A stretch of 64,000 nt of DNA, taken from assembly GCA_963728075.1 (NCBI GenBank), contig CAVSIP010000004.1:124001-188000 (forward strand), in the 5' to 3' direction. Made by a program: the position numbers and the translations under genes. Source of the stretch: CAVSIP01 sp963728075. Its GTDB lineage: Bacteria > Actinomycetota > Actinomycetes > JAFAQI01 > DASSKL01. How positions within the stretch are numbered: the stretch's first letter is position 1; each line of letters opens with the position of its first letter. The notes beneath the pieces are model-generated. The model saw only the letters and a list, made by a program, of their open reading frames with translations. It was not told where the DNA came from and ran no database searches. This document shows positions 10,064 to 17,215 of the stretch, piece after piece.

Positions 10064-11092
10064 TCAGCCGATCGCAGCCACCACGCCCGCGTGGTCGGAG
10101 GCCCAGCGCGGTGCAGCTGGACCGACCGGGTCGACGCCGACCAGCCGCGCGTCGCCGCCCTGGACGCCACGGACCATGACCATGTCGATCCGCTCGGTCA
10201 GCTCGCCGCCGGACAGGTCCGCGTTGCGGCAGCAGGTGACACCGGGTGCGGCCACGTCCGCGTAGCCGCCGGCACGCATCTGCTCGTAGCCGTGCCGCTC
10301 GGTGTCGCCCGGGCCGGAGTTGAGGTCGCCGAGCACCACCAGCCGCCCGCTGCTGCCGGCGAGGGCGGCGACGAGCTCGTCGGCCTGCGGGGCGGTGTAG
10401 TCGGTGCCGTCCGGGCCGTTGAAGGCCTCGAAGTGGGTGTCGACGACCTGGTACGTCGTCCCGCTGCGCGTGAGGTCCGCCTGGACCCAGCCGCGGGTCA
10501 GGGTGACCGGCACCCCGAGCGCGGTCTGGTCGTACGACAGCTGCTTGGCGTAGTAGTGCTTCGCGGCCGCGCCGACCGTGATGCCGGCGTCGGCGCGGAC
10601 GAGCATGACGTCCCGGTCGAGGAAGCGCGCCGGCAGGGTGTCCCCGTTCGGCAGCTTCGCCGAGTCGAAGTTGTCCTGGGCGACCGCGACGTCGTACGGC
10701 ACCCCTGCCTTCTGCAGCGCGGCGAGCAGCAGCTCGGCGAAGTCGTAGGTGGCCCCGCCCTTGATCTCCCAGCGGGCGACCTCCTGCAGACCCACGACGT
10801 CGGGCTTGGCCCCCGCGATCTCGGCGGCCACCGCGGCCATCCGCTCGGCCGGCTTGGACGCCTGCACCTGGGCGAGCAGCGCGAGCGGGTTGCCCCCGTG
10901 CAGCAGCGGTGTCAGGTCGCCGCCCAGGTAGAGGTTGCGGGTCATGACCGTGAGCTGTGCGGCCGCGCTGGAGGCCGACGTACCGGCGGATGTCGTGGGC
11001 CCCGCCGTGGACTCCGACCCCCCGCCTCCACAGGCGGACAGGGCGAGCGTGGCGGACAGGCCTACGGCGAGCAGCATCGAACGACGGCGCAT
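10064..11092 (-). CDS. Secreted endonuclease/exonuclease/phosphatase-family lipoprotein
   Basis: This 342-aa protein starts MRRRSMLLAVGLSATLALSAC, a type II signal peptide with lipobox LSAC. A Ser/Thr/Gly-rich linker leads into an EEP-fold domain: MTRNLYLGGDL, VVGLQEVARW (metal-binding Glu), VVDTHFEAF, VVLGDLNSGP (Asp/Asn pair) and a terminal WASDHAGVVA histidine. The fold covers phosphodiesterases, phospholipases and nucleases, so the substrate is open. The cysteine pair in VTCCRNAD may form a disulfide. It is convergent with phoH2 and divergent from the rhomboid gene. A start 36 nt upstream is possible but would spoil the signal peptide. Confidence 0.85.
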   Translation of the reverse strand: MRRRSMLLAVGLSATLALSACGGGGSESTAGPTTSAGTSASSAAAQLTVMTRNLYLGGDLTPLLHGGNPLALLAQVQASKPAERMAAVAAEIAGAKPDVVGLQEVARWEIKGGATYDFAELLLAALQKAGVPYDVAVAQDNFDSAKLPNGDTLPARFLDRDVMLVRADAGITVGAAAKHYYAKQLSYDQTALGVPVTLTRGWVQADLTRSGTTYQVVDTHFEAFNGPDGTDYTAPQADELVAALAGSSGRLVVLGDLNSGPGDTERHGYEQMRAGGYADVAAPGVTCCRNADLSGGELTERIDMVMVRGVQGGDARLVGVDPVGPAAPRWASDHAGVVAAIG

Positions 11093-11183
11093 GACCGCGA
11101 GCGTCCCGCCGAGGCACTCGCCGAGCACAGGGGCGAAGGTCCGACAAGGTCACCGGAGGGGATCTGGGGCAGACTGTGCCGCC

Positions 11184-11966
11184 ATGGTCATCCCGGTCCA
11201 CGACGAGAACCCGGTACGGCGGACGCCATGGGTGACGTACGCGCTCATCCTGATCAACGTCGTGGTGTTCTTCGCCCTGGAGCCGATCGACCACTTCCCG
11301 ACCGTGCGCGGCACGACCGTGCAGCAGTACTGCGAGCAGCAGCGGTTCTTCGCCGACTGGGCCGCGATCCCGCGGGAGATCACCTCCGGTGACCCGATCG
11401 GCCGGCAGGCGGAGCGGATCCCCGGCACGCCACTGGCCTGCGTCCTCGACGACAGCGGCAAGTCGCCGGTGCTCTCGATCCTCACCGCCATGTTCCTGCA
11501 CGGCGGCCTGTTCCACCTGGCCGGGAACATGCTGTTCCTCTGGGTGTTCGGCAACAACATCGAGGACCGGCTGGGCCGGCTGAAGTACCTGCTGTTCTAC
11601 CTGGCCTGCGGGTACGCCGCGACGTACGGCTTCGCGTACGCCAACGCCGACTCGACGACCACCCTCATCGGCGCGTCCGGCGCCATCGCCGGGGTGCTCG
11701 GTGCGTACTTCGTCCTGTATCCGCGTGCCCGGATCACCACGTTGGTCCCGTTCCTGTTCTTCCTGCCGTTCCGGCTGCCGGCCTGGCTGGTCCTGGGGTT
11801 CTGGTTCCTGCTGCAGTACGCGTACTCCACGGGGGCGGCGCTGACCCAGGGCGCGGGCGTCGCGTACCTCGCCCACGTCGTCGGGTTCGTCGTCGGGCTG
11901 CTGTTCGTGCTCGTCTTCGTGGACCGGGACCGCCGCTCGCCCCCGCGGCAGCAGGCGCCCTGGTGA
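11184..11966 (+). CDS. Rhomboid family intramembrane serine protease
   Basis: This 260-aa polytopic protein has a first membrane segment near residues 15-33, then a long extracytoplasmic loop, FLHGGLFHLAGNMLFLW with the oxyanion Asn, the catalytic Ser in GASGAIAG and the catalytic His in AHVVGFVVG in a late membrane helix. The catalytic dyad and loop arrangement indicate an active protease. Its substrates are unknown. The start ATG is preceded only by a weak GGGGC region, and the gene is divergent from the EEP lipoprotein gene. Confidence 0.92.
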   Translation: MVIPVHDENPVRRTPWVTYALILINVVVFFALEPIDHFPTVRGTTVQQYCEQQRFFADWAAIPREITSGDPIGRQAERIPGTPLACVLDDSGKSPVLSILTAMFLHGGLFHLAGNMLFLWVFGNNIEDRLGRLKYLLFYLACGYAATYGFAYANADSTTTLIGASGAIAGVLGAYFVLYPRARITTLVPFLFFLPFRLPAWLVLGFWFLLQYAYSTGAALTQGAGVAYLAHVVGFVVGLLFVLVFVDRDRRSPPRQQAPW

Positions 11967-12199
11967 CAGGTGTGACGCATGAGATTCCGGGGACCCCGTT
12001 CGTGAGATAGGTCACCCTGTCCGGCCGGGGACAGGCAACAACTGCTTGCTACGGTTAGCAGGAACCGACAGGCGGTGCGGCGAACTGTCGTGCCAACCGC
12101 TCGTAAGCACTGGTGGCGTGGGGACGCCACCCGCCCGGTCTGCCCGAAGGGTGGCCGGGGCGTCGCGCCCAGGGGGCGCGCCCGACAGGAAGGAAGCAC
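11967..12199 (+). promoter_or_regulatory. Structured leader/promoter region before the SLT-domain gene
   Basis: This 233-nt gap contains two clear hairpins: ggtggcgt/acgccacc with loop GGGG at 12112-12131, and cgcgccc/gggcgcg with a 3-nt loop at 12164-12180, directly before the AGGAAGGA ribosome binding site. Genes for secreted cell-wall hydrolases in actinobacteria often carry a c-di-AMP (ydaO) riboswitch here. I looked for its conserved boxes and did not find a convincing match, so only a structured leader is claimed. Confidence 0.4.
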
Positions 12200-12829
12200 A
12201 TGAACCGGATCTCGGTCCGGGGGGTGACCGTTGCCTTGGCCGTCGGGGGGATGACCGCCACGCTCGGTGGCGGAGTGGCCGCGCTGACGGCGATGTCCGG
12301 CCACGAGCAGTCTGCGTCGGCGGCGGCGTCGACGGTCCACGGGACGAACGACGGCGCGCTGATGGACGGCTGGCAGGCCACGTCGCTGAGCATCATCGCC
12401 GCACAGCAGCAGAAGGTCGTCGCCGCCGACTGGGTGTGGCCGGCGTCGAAGCCGAAGCCGAAGCCCAAGCCCAAGCCGGTGGCGACGCACGCCAGCCGGT
12501 CGCTGCGCCGCACGCCGATCTACAGCGGCAACCCGCGCGACATCGCCCGCTCGATGATGGCGAACTACGGCTGGACCAGCCAGGCGCAGTGGAACTGCCT
12601 CGACGCGCTGTGGACGCGCGAGAGCAACTGGAGCATCACCGAGACCAACGCGAGCTCCGGTGCGTACGGCATCCCGCAGGCGCTGCCGGCCTCGAAGATG
12701 GCCTCCGCGGGTGCGGACTGGCGGACCAACCCGGCGACCCAGATCAGGTGGGGGCTGGGCTACATCGCCGACCGGTACGGCACCCCCTGCGGCGCGTGGA
12801 ACCACTCCCAGAACTACAACTTCTACTGA
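12200..12829 (+). CDS. Secreted lytic-transglycosylase-like protein
   Basis: This 209-aa protein has an N-terminal signal/anchor segment (ISVRGVTVALAVGGMTATLG), a Lys-Pro repeat spacer (KPKPKPKPKP, a typical wall-spanning linker) and a C-terminal lysozyme-like domain. That domain contains WNCLDALWTRESNW with the catalytic Glu, a SGAYGIPQALP motif, and WGLGYIADRYGTPCGAW near the end. The domain matches small actinobacterial SLT/Rpf-like peptidoglycan lyases. The start is set by AGGAAGGA 5-12 nt upstream. It is likely to remodel peptidoglycan outside the membrane. Confidence 0.88.
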   Translation: MNRISVRGVTVALAVGGMTATLGGGVAALTAMSGHEQSASAAASTVHGTNDGALMDGWQATSLSIIAAQQQKVVAADWVWPASKPKPKPKPKPVATHASRSLRRTPIYSGNPRDIARSMMANYGWTSQAQWNCLDALWTRESNWSITETNASSGAYGIPQALPASKMASAGADWRTNPATQIRWGLGYIADRYGTPCGAWNHSQNYNFY

Positions 12830-12858
12830 CCCTTCCGCGCTGATCCACCGCGAGCTCT

Positions 12859-12907
12859 CGGTCGTGAAGCAAAGTGGCACTCTCGCGTGCGTTCTGCTTC
12901 ACGACCG
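12859..12907. repeat. Intergenic palindrome, family A copy 1 (degenerate)
   Basis: Perfect 13-bp outer arms cggtcgtgaagca/tgcttcacgaccg enclose a partly mismatched inner stem. Its left arm is identical over 20 nt with the perfect copy at 27309-27357. It lies between the SLT-domain gene and the SIS gene and may also end transcription. Confidence 0.7.
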
Positions 12908-12926
12908 GAGCGTTAGGGTGCGCGGC

Positions 12927-13623
12927 ATGCCCGGTGCCGTGCCCCCGCTGCCCGCGGTCGCGGACGCGGTGCTCGCGCCGGCCCTGGCCGCGGCGGCCGC
13001 GGAGCAGGGTGCGCTGACCGCGGTCGCGGAGCGGCTGGCCACCGTCGTGGCCGGCGGGGGGCCGGGTGTACGCGTTCGGGGCCGGCCATGCGCAGGCGTT
13101 CGCGATGGAGCTGTGCTGCCGGGCGGGTGGGCTGCGGCCGTTCCTGGCGATGAACCTGGACGACCTGCGTACGGAGCGCCGCGACGCGTGGCAGGCGCTC
13201 GCGGACTCCGCACCGGAGCGCGACCCCGCCAACGGCCCCGCGCTGCTCGACCACCACCGGGTGGGTACGGGGGACGCGGTGCTGCTCGCGTCGAACTCCG
13301 GGCGCAACGGGGCGCTGGTCGAGACGGCGCTGGAGTGCCGCCGTCGCGGCGTGTACGTCGCGGGCTTCACGTCGCTGGCGCACGCGACCGCGGTTGCCTC
13401 CCGGCACCCGTCCGGGCAGCGGCTGCACGAGGTGGTCGACGACGTCGTCGACAACCACTGCCCGTACGGCGACGCGACCGTCGAGCTCGCCGGCCACGGC
13501 CGGGCGTTCGCCGGGTCAACGGTCTCCTTCGCGCTGCTCGCACAGCTGCTCAACGCCGCCCTGATGGCCGCGCTCGTCGCCCGCGGGCACGAGCCCGCCC
13601 TGCTGGTCAGCGCGAACGTGTGA
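12927..13623 (+). pseudogene. SIS-domain phosphosugar-binding protein with an apparent +1 frameshift
   Basis: From the ATG at 12927 the frame encodes a helical N-terminus ending LATVVAGGG and then loses family similarity. From 13066 another frame continues VYAFGAGHAQAFAMEL, the SIS-domain core, through LLASNSGRNGALVE to the end. Removing one G from the six-G run at 13056-13061 restores ...VVAGGGRVYAFGAGH... exactly, so this is a one-base insertion in a homopolymer, either a real mutation or a sequencing error. The intact product would be about 231 aa and resembles the UPF0309 SIS proteins. The stop overlaps the ROK kinase start. TAGGGT at 12914-12919, 7 nt before the ATG, suggests a leaderless mRNA. 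Confidence 0.75.
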
Positions 13624-14501
13624 TGGCCGAGGCCGTCCTCGCCGTGGACATCGGCGGCACGAAGACGCTCGTGGGGCTCGCCGTCGACGGCCGGATCGTC
13701 GCCGAGCAGCGGGCCCCGACCGACACCGGGCACGGCGGGGACGGGGTCGCCGCCACCGCGTACGAGCTGGCCGCTGCGCTTGCCGGGCGCGCCGGCATCA
13801 CGCCCCGGGCGGCGGCGGTCGCCGTGCCCGGCGTCATCGACCGCGGCACCGGGACCGTGCACGCAGCGGCGAACCTGCCGCTCGACGGCTACCCGCTGGG
13901 GCCCGCGCTCGCCGAGCGGCTCGGCGTGCCGGTCCGGCTCGAGGTGGACGCGAACTGCGGGCTGCTCGGCGAGGTGGCGTACGGCGCGGCCCGCGGGCAC
14001 GACGACGCCGTGTACGTCACGGTGTCGACCGGCATCGGCATGGGGGTGCTCAGCGGCGGCCGGCTGGTCGTCGGCGGCAACGGGGTCGCCGGCGAGGTCG
14101 GTCACGTGCAGGTCGTCCCGGCGGGCCGGCACTGCGGCTGCGGCAACGACGGGTGCCTGGAGGCGTACGCGTCCGGCCCCGCGCTCGCCCAGCTGACCGG
14201 TCGCGCGAGCGCCGAGGACGCCGTCCGCGCCGCCGCCGAGGGCGACCCGCAGTGCCTGGCCGTCGTGGAGCGCGCGGTCGGGCTCACCGCCGGCGTGCTC
14301 GGCGCCGTACGCCGGCTGCTCGACCCGACGGTCGTCGTGCTCGGCGGCGGGGTGCTGACCTCCGGCTGGCTGCGCGGGCGCATGCTGGCGGCCGTGGCCG
14401 ACACCCGGCGCAGCTGGCCCGCGCCCTGCGAGGTCGCCGCTGCCGAGCTCGGCGAGCGCGGCACCCTGCTCGGCGCCCTCACGCTCGCGGAGCAGCCGTG
14501 A
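13623..14501 (+). CDS. ROK family sugar kinase (probable N-acetylglucosamine kinase)
   Basis: This 292-aa kinase has the ROK phosphate-binding motif AVDIGGTKT at residues 6-14, EVDANCGLLGE, the GEVGHVQV motif with substrate/metal His and the zinc motif CGCGNDGCLEAYAS. There is no DNA-binding domain, so it is an enzyme rather than a repressor. Its start overlaps the stop of the SIS gene by one base and its stop overlaps nagA (GTGA). Context with NagA favours phosphorylation of N-acetylglucosamine or a related amino sugar, giving the NagA substrate. Glucose or N-acetylmannosamine cannot be excluded. Confidence 0.88.
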   Translation: MAEAVLAVDIGGTKTLVGLAVDGRIVAEQRAPTDTGHGGDGVAATAYELAAALAGRAGITPRAAAVAVPGVIDRGTGTVHAAANLPLDGYPLGPALAERLGVPVRLEVDANCGLLGEVAYGAARGHDDAVYVTVSTGIGMGVLSGGRLVVGGNGVAGEVGHVQVVPAGRHCGCGNDGCLEAYASGPALAQLTGRASAEDAVRAAAEGDPQCLAVVERAVGLTAGVLGAVRRLLDPTVVVLGGGVLTSGWLRGRMLAAVADTRRSWPAPCEVAAAELGERGTLLGALTLAEQP

Positions 14502-15661
14502 GCACCGAGCTGCTGACCGGCGCCGACGTCGTCAGCGACGGCGGGGCGCTGCCCGGCGGCTGGCTGCTCGTCGAGGACGGCCGCATCGCGGCGGTGGGCC
14601 CGGCCGGCACGCCGGCCCCCGCCGCCGACCGGGTCACCGAACTCGCCGGTGCCACGCTGCTGCCCGGCTTCGTCGACGTCCATGTGCACGGCGGGGGCGG
14701 CGGGACGTTCGGCGGCGACGAGGAGTCGCTGCTGCGCGCCGCCCGCTTCCACGCCCGGGGCGGTACGACGTCGCTGCTCGGCACGCTCGTCACCGCCCCG
14801 CCGGACGTCCTGCTCGACCAGGTCCGGCGGCTGTCCGGGCAGCCGGAGCGGCTGGAGGGCGGCCCCCGCCTGCTCGGCCTGCACCTCGAGGGGCCGTTCC
14901 TGGCCGCCGCGCGATGCGGTGCGCACGACCCGGCGCTGCTGCGCGCGCCCACCGAGGCGGAGGTCGCCGCGCTGCTGGACGCCGGCGCCGGCCGGGTGCG
15001 GGTGGTGACCGCAGCCCCGGAGCTGGCCGGCTTCGACACCCTCCTCCGGCTCGCGCGGGAGGCCGGGGTGGTCGTCTCCGCCGGGCACACCGACGCGGAC
15101 GGTGACCGGCTGGTCGCTGCCATTGCGGCCGGCGCCCGCTCGCTCACCCACACTCTCAACGCCATGCGCCCGCCGCACCACCGCTCACCCGGGCCGCTCG
15201 CCGCCGTCACGGACACCGAGGCGTTCTGCGAGGCGATCGTCGACGGCGCGCACCTGGCCCCCGCGACCGTACGGGTGCTGCGCCGGCTGGCCGGCAGCGA
15301 CCGTCTGGTGCTCGTCACCGACGCGGTGCCCTGGGCGGGGCTGCCCGAGGGTGAGCACCGGGTCGGTGACCGCGCGGTCGAGGTGCGCGACGGCGCCGTA
15401 CGGCTGGCCGGGACGGGCACGCTCGCCGGCAGCGTCCTCACGATGGGTGAGGCGGTGCGGCGGTACGCGGCGTACACCGGCGCGGGCCCGGCCGAGCTGG
15501 CGCGGGTGTCCGCCACCAACCCCGCGCGCCTGCTCGGCGTCGACGACCGGGTCGGTCGCCTGCGCGTCGGGCACGCGGCGGACGCCGTGGCGCTCGACGC
15601 CGACCTGTGCGTGAGCCGGGTCATGGTCGCGGGACGGTGGTTGGGCCAAACAGGGTCTTGA
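14498..15661 (+). CDS. nagA: N-acetylglucosamine-6-phosphate deacetylase
   Basis: This 387-aa amidohydrolase removes acetate from GlcNAc-6-phosphate. Visible family motifs are GFVDVHVHGGGG near residue 60 (first metal His pair), LHLEGPFL (metal Glu), SAGHTDA, LTHTLNAM and LVTDAVPWAG (catalytic Asp). The GTG start overlaps the kinase stop. With the SIS protein and the ROK kinase it forms an amino-sugar salvage operon that could recycle peptidoglycan fragments released by wall hydrolases such as the SLT protein just upstream. No nagB is present in the window. Confidence 0.93.
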   Translation: MSTELLTGADVVSDGGALPGGWLLVEDGRIAAVGPAGTPAPAADRVTELAGATLLPGFVDVHVHGGGGGTFGGDEESLLRAARFHARGGTTSLLGTLVTAPPDVLLDQVRRLSGQPERLEGGPRLLGLHLEGPFLAAARCGAHDPALLRAPTEAEVAALLDAGAGRVRVVTAAPELAGFDTLLRLAREAGVVVSAGHTDADGDRLVAAIAAGARSLTHTLNAMRPPHHRSPGPLAAVTDTEAFCEAIVDGAHLAPATVRVLRRLAGSDRLVLVTDAVPWAGLPEGEHRVGDRAVEVRDGAVRLAGTGTLAGSVLTMGEAVRRYAAYTGAGPAELARVSATNPARLLGVDDRVGRLRVGHAADAVALDADLCVSRVMVAGRWLGQTGS

Positions 15662-15688
15662 CCAGCCACGCATGACCGGAGTTACGTT
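15658..15688 (+). promoter_or_regulatory. Candidate sigma-A promoter at the end of nagA
   Basis: TTGACC (15658-15663) and TACGTT (15683-15688) are separated by 19 bp. The -35 overlaps the nagA stop codon. A transcript starting about 15695 would cross a strong ribosome binding site (GGAGAGGAGG, 15714-15723) and the short ORF at 15730 before the L,D-transpeptidase gene. Confidence 0.4.
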
Positions 15689-15729
15689 GCAGGTGTCCGA
15701 AATCCCACTGCGGGAGAGGAGGACACGCG

Positions 15730-15771
15730 GTGACCCACCGTCGCGATCCGCCGGAGGCTCGAGGCCCCTGA
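15730..15771 (+). CDS. Possible 13-codon leader peptide
   Basis: A GTG follows the best ribosome binding site in this gap (GGAGAGGAGG, 6 nt upstream) and opens a 13-codon frame MTHRRDPPEARGP ending in TGA. The gap of 387 nt is the only one over 300 nt in the window. Two prolines in a row and the position in a long leader would suit a translational control peptide, but no homologue is recognised. A longer overlapping frame (15672-15884) ending in an Arg/His-rich tail is an alternative reading. Confidence 0.25.
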   Translation: MTHRRDPPEARGP

Positions 15772-15920
15772 ACGAGGGCATCCGCATCCAGGCCGGCAGC
15801 CCGGAGCGACCTTGTGCGAGGCCGGTGCGCGCCAACAGGCTCTGTGCCACGTGGCGACGGCACCGCGACCGCAACCGCGACTGACAGCCGCTGACCGGTA
15901 CCTGCCGACCGACACCGAGG

Positions 15921-16020
15921 GCCGACGCCCGCTGTGTTCCTCCGGGAACGCTGTGTTCCTCCGGGAACGCTGTGTTCCTCCGGGAACGCCGTGTTCCTCC
16001 GGGAACAGCGGGCGCCGGCC
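15921..16020. repeat. Four tandem 19-bp hairpin units nested in a larger palindrome
   Basis: The 16-nt core gtgttcctccgggaac occurs at 15934, 15953, 15972 and 15991, exactly 19 bp apart. Each core contains the small inverted repeat gttcc-tccg-ggaac. The array is bracketed by ggccgacgcccgctgt on the left and acagcgggcgccggcc on the right, which are complementary with one mismatch. The whole therefore looks like one long palindrome whose loop-proximal part was amplified. It sits 29-130 nt upstream of the L,D-transpeptidase gene. Units abut with only 3 nt between them, so this is not a CRISPR array. Confidence 0.85.
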
Positions 16021-16048
16021 CTCTACTGTGAGCGGGAATGTGCGGTCC

Positions 16049-17206
16049 GTGACGGCAGTTGGGACACCCGTGCGACGTCGGTACCTGCTCGCCGGGCTGC
16101 CCCTGCTCGCCGGCTCCCTGGCCGCGTGCGGGACCAGCTCCGCGGCGGCCCAGCCGAAGCCGGTCATCACGGTGAACGTCGCCGAGCGGGGCACGCTGCC
16201 CGGTACGGGACACCTCGAGGTGTCCGTCACCCATGGCACCCTGCGGCAGGTCGCGGTGACCGGCCGTGACGGCGCGCTGCACCTGCGCCCGGCCTCCGGG
16301 CGCACCTGGTCCGGGCCCGGCGACATGACGCCGTACCGCACGTACCGGCTCACCGTGCTGGCCGCCGGTAGCGACGGCGACACCACCCGGCTGGTGCGCA
16401 CGTTCCGTACCGGCGAGCCCGCGGAAGCTCTGGGCGTGACGGTCTTCCCGTCCAGCGGGCAGGAGGTCGGCGTCGGCCAGCCGGTGATCGTGACCCTGAG
16501 CGCCCCGGTGAAGGACCGGCCGGCCCGGGCCGAGGTCGAGCGTGCGCTGACCGTCTCCGCCGACCGGCCCGTGACCGGGTCGTGGGCCTGGCTCAACGAC
16601 AACGTCCTGCACTACCGGCCGAAGGCGTTCTGGCCTGCACACACCCACGTGACGGTCCACCTCGACGTCCGCGGGGTGCGCGCCTCACCAGGCGTGTGGG
16701 GCACCGCCAACCGGACCGAGACCTTCCGCACCGGGGCCGCTCGCATCGTCAGGGTCGACGACGCCAAGCACCGGCTCACCGTGACCACTGACGGCACGGT
16801 GGTCCGTACCGTCCCGGTCTCGCTGGGCAAGGCCGGGTACGAGACCCGGTCGGGCACCAAGGTCGTCATGCAGCGGTTCGCGAAGTTCCGGATGGACTCC
16901 ACGACCGTCGGCATCACCGACGGCCCGGACGTCTACGACCTGGACGTGCCGTACGCGCTGCGCATCACCAACTCGGGCGAGTTCATCCACGGTGCGCCGT
17001 GGAACCACCAGCTCGGCAAGGCGAACATCTCCCACGGCTGCACGAACGTGGGCCTTGCCGACGCGCGCTGGCTGTACGAGAACCTGCGGGTCGGCGACCC
17101 GGTCATCACCACCGGCACCGGCCGGGCGATGGAGCCGACGAACGGCTGGGGCGACTGGAACGTCTCCTGGTCCGACTGGACGGCGAAGTCGGCGCTGTCC
17201 GGCTGA
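16049..17206 (+). CDS. L,D-transpeptidase lipoprotein (LdtMt2-like)
   Basis: This 385-aa protein has a lipoprotein signal peptide (RRRYLLAGLPLLAGSLAAC), two Ig-like domains (residues about 35-255) and a YkuD catalytic domain with the signature ISHGCTNVGL, including the nucleophilic Cys and the upstream FIHGAPWN histidine. A Trp-rich tail follows (NGWGDWNVSWSDW). The layout matches mycobacterial LdtA/LdtB enzymes that make 3-3 crosslinks in peptidoglycan and are inhibited by carbapenems. Start choice is uncertain: GTG codons at 16028, 16040, 16049 and 16070 are all in frame, and the last gives the most compact signal peptide. Confidence 0.92.
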   Translation: MTAVGTPVRRRYLLAGLPLLAGSLAACGTSSAAAQPKPVITVNVAERGTLPGTGHLEVSVTHGTLRQVAVTGRDGALHLRPASGRTWSGPGDMTPYRTYRLTVLAAGSDGDTTRLVRTFRTGEPAEALGVTVFPSSGQEVGVGQPVIVTLSAPVKDRPARAEVERALTVSADRPVTGSWAWLNDNVLHYRPKAFWPAHTHVTVHLDVRGVRASPGVWGTANRTETFRTGAARIVRVDDAKHRLTVTTDGTVVRTVPVSLGKAGYETRSGTKVVMQRFAKFRMDSTTVGITDGPDVYDLDVPYALRITNSGEFIHGAPWNHQLGKANISHGCTNVGLADARWLYENLRVGDPVITTGTGRAMEPTNGWGDWNVSWSDWTAKSALSG

Positions 17207-17215
17207 GCCCCGCCT

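Noticed and set aside
11967..12199. c-di-AMP (ydaO) riboswitch before the SLT-domain gene
   Set aside because: The expected conserved boxes were not found. Only generic hairpins are present.
15934..16006. Possible CRISPR array in the 19-bp tandem repeats
   Set aside because: Units are 16 nt with only 3 nt between them, there are no unique spacers and no cas genes nearby. The flanks form a palindrome.
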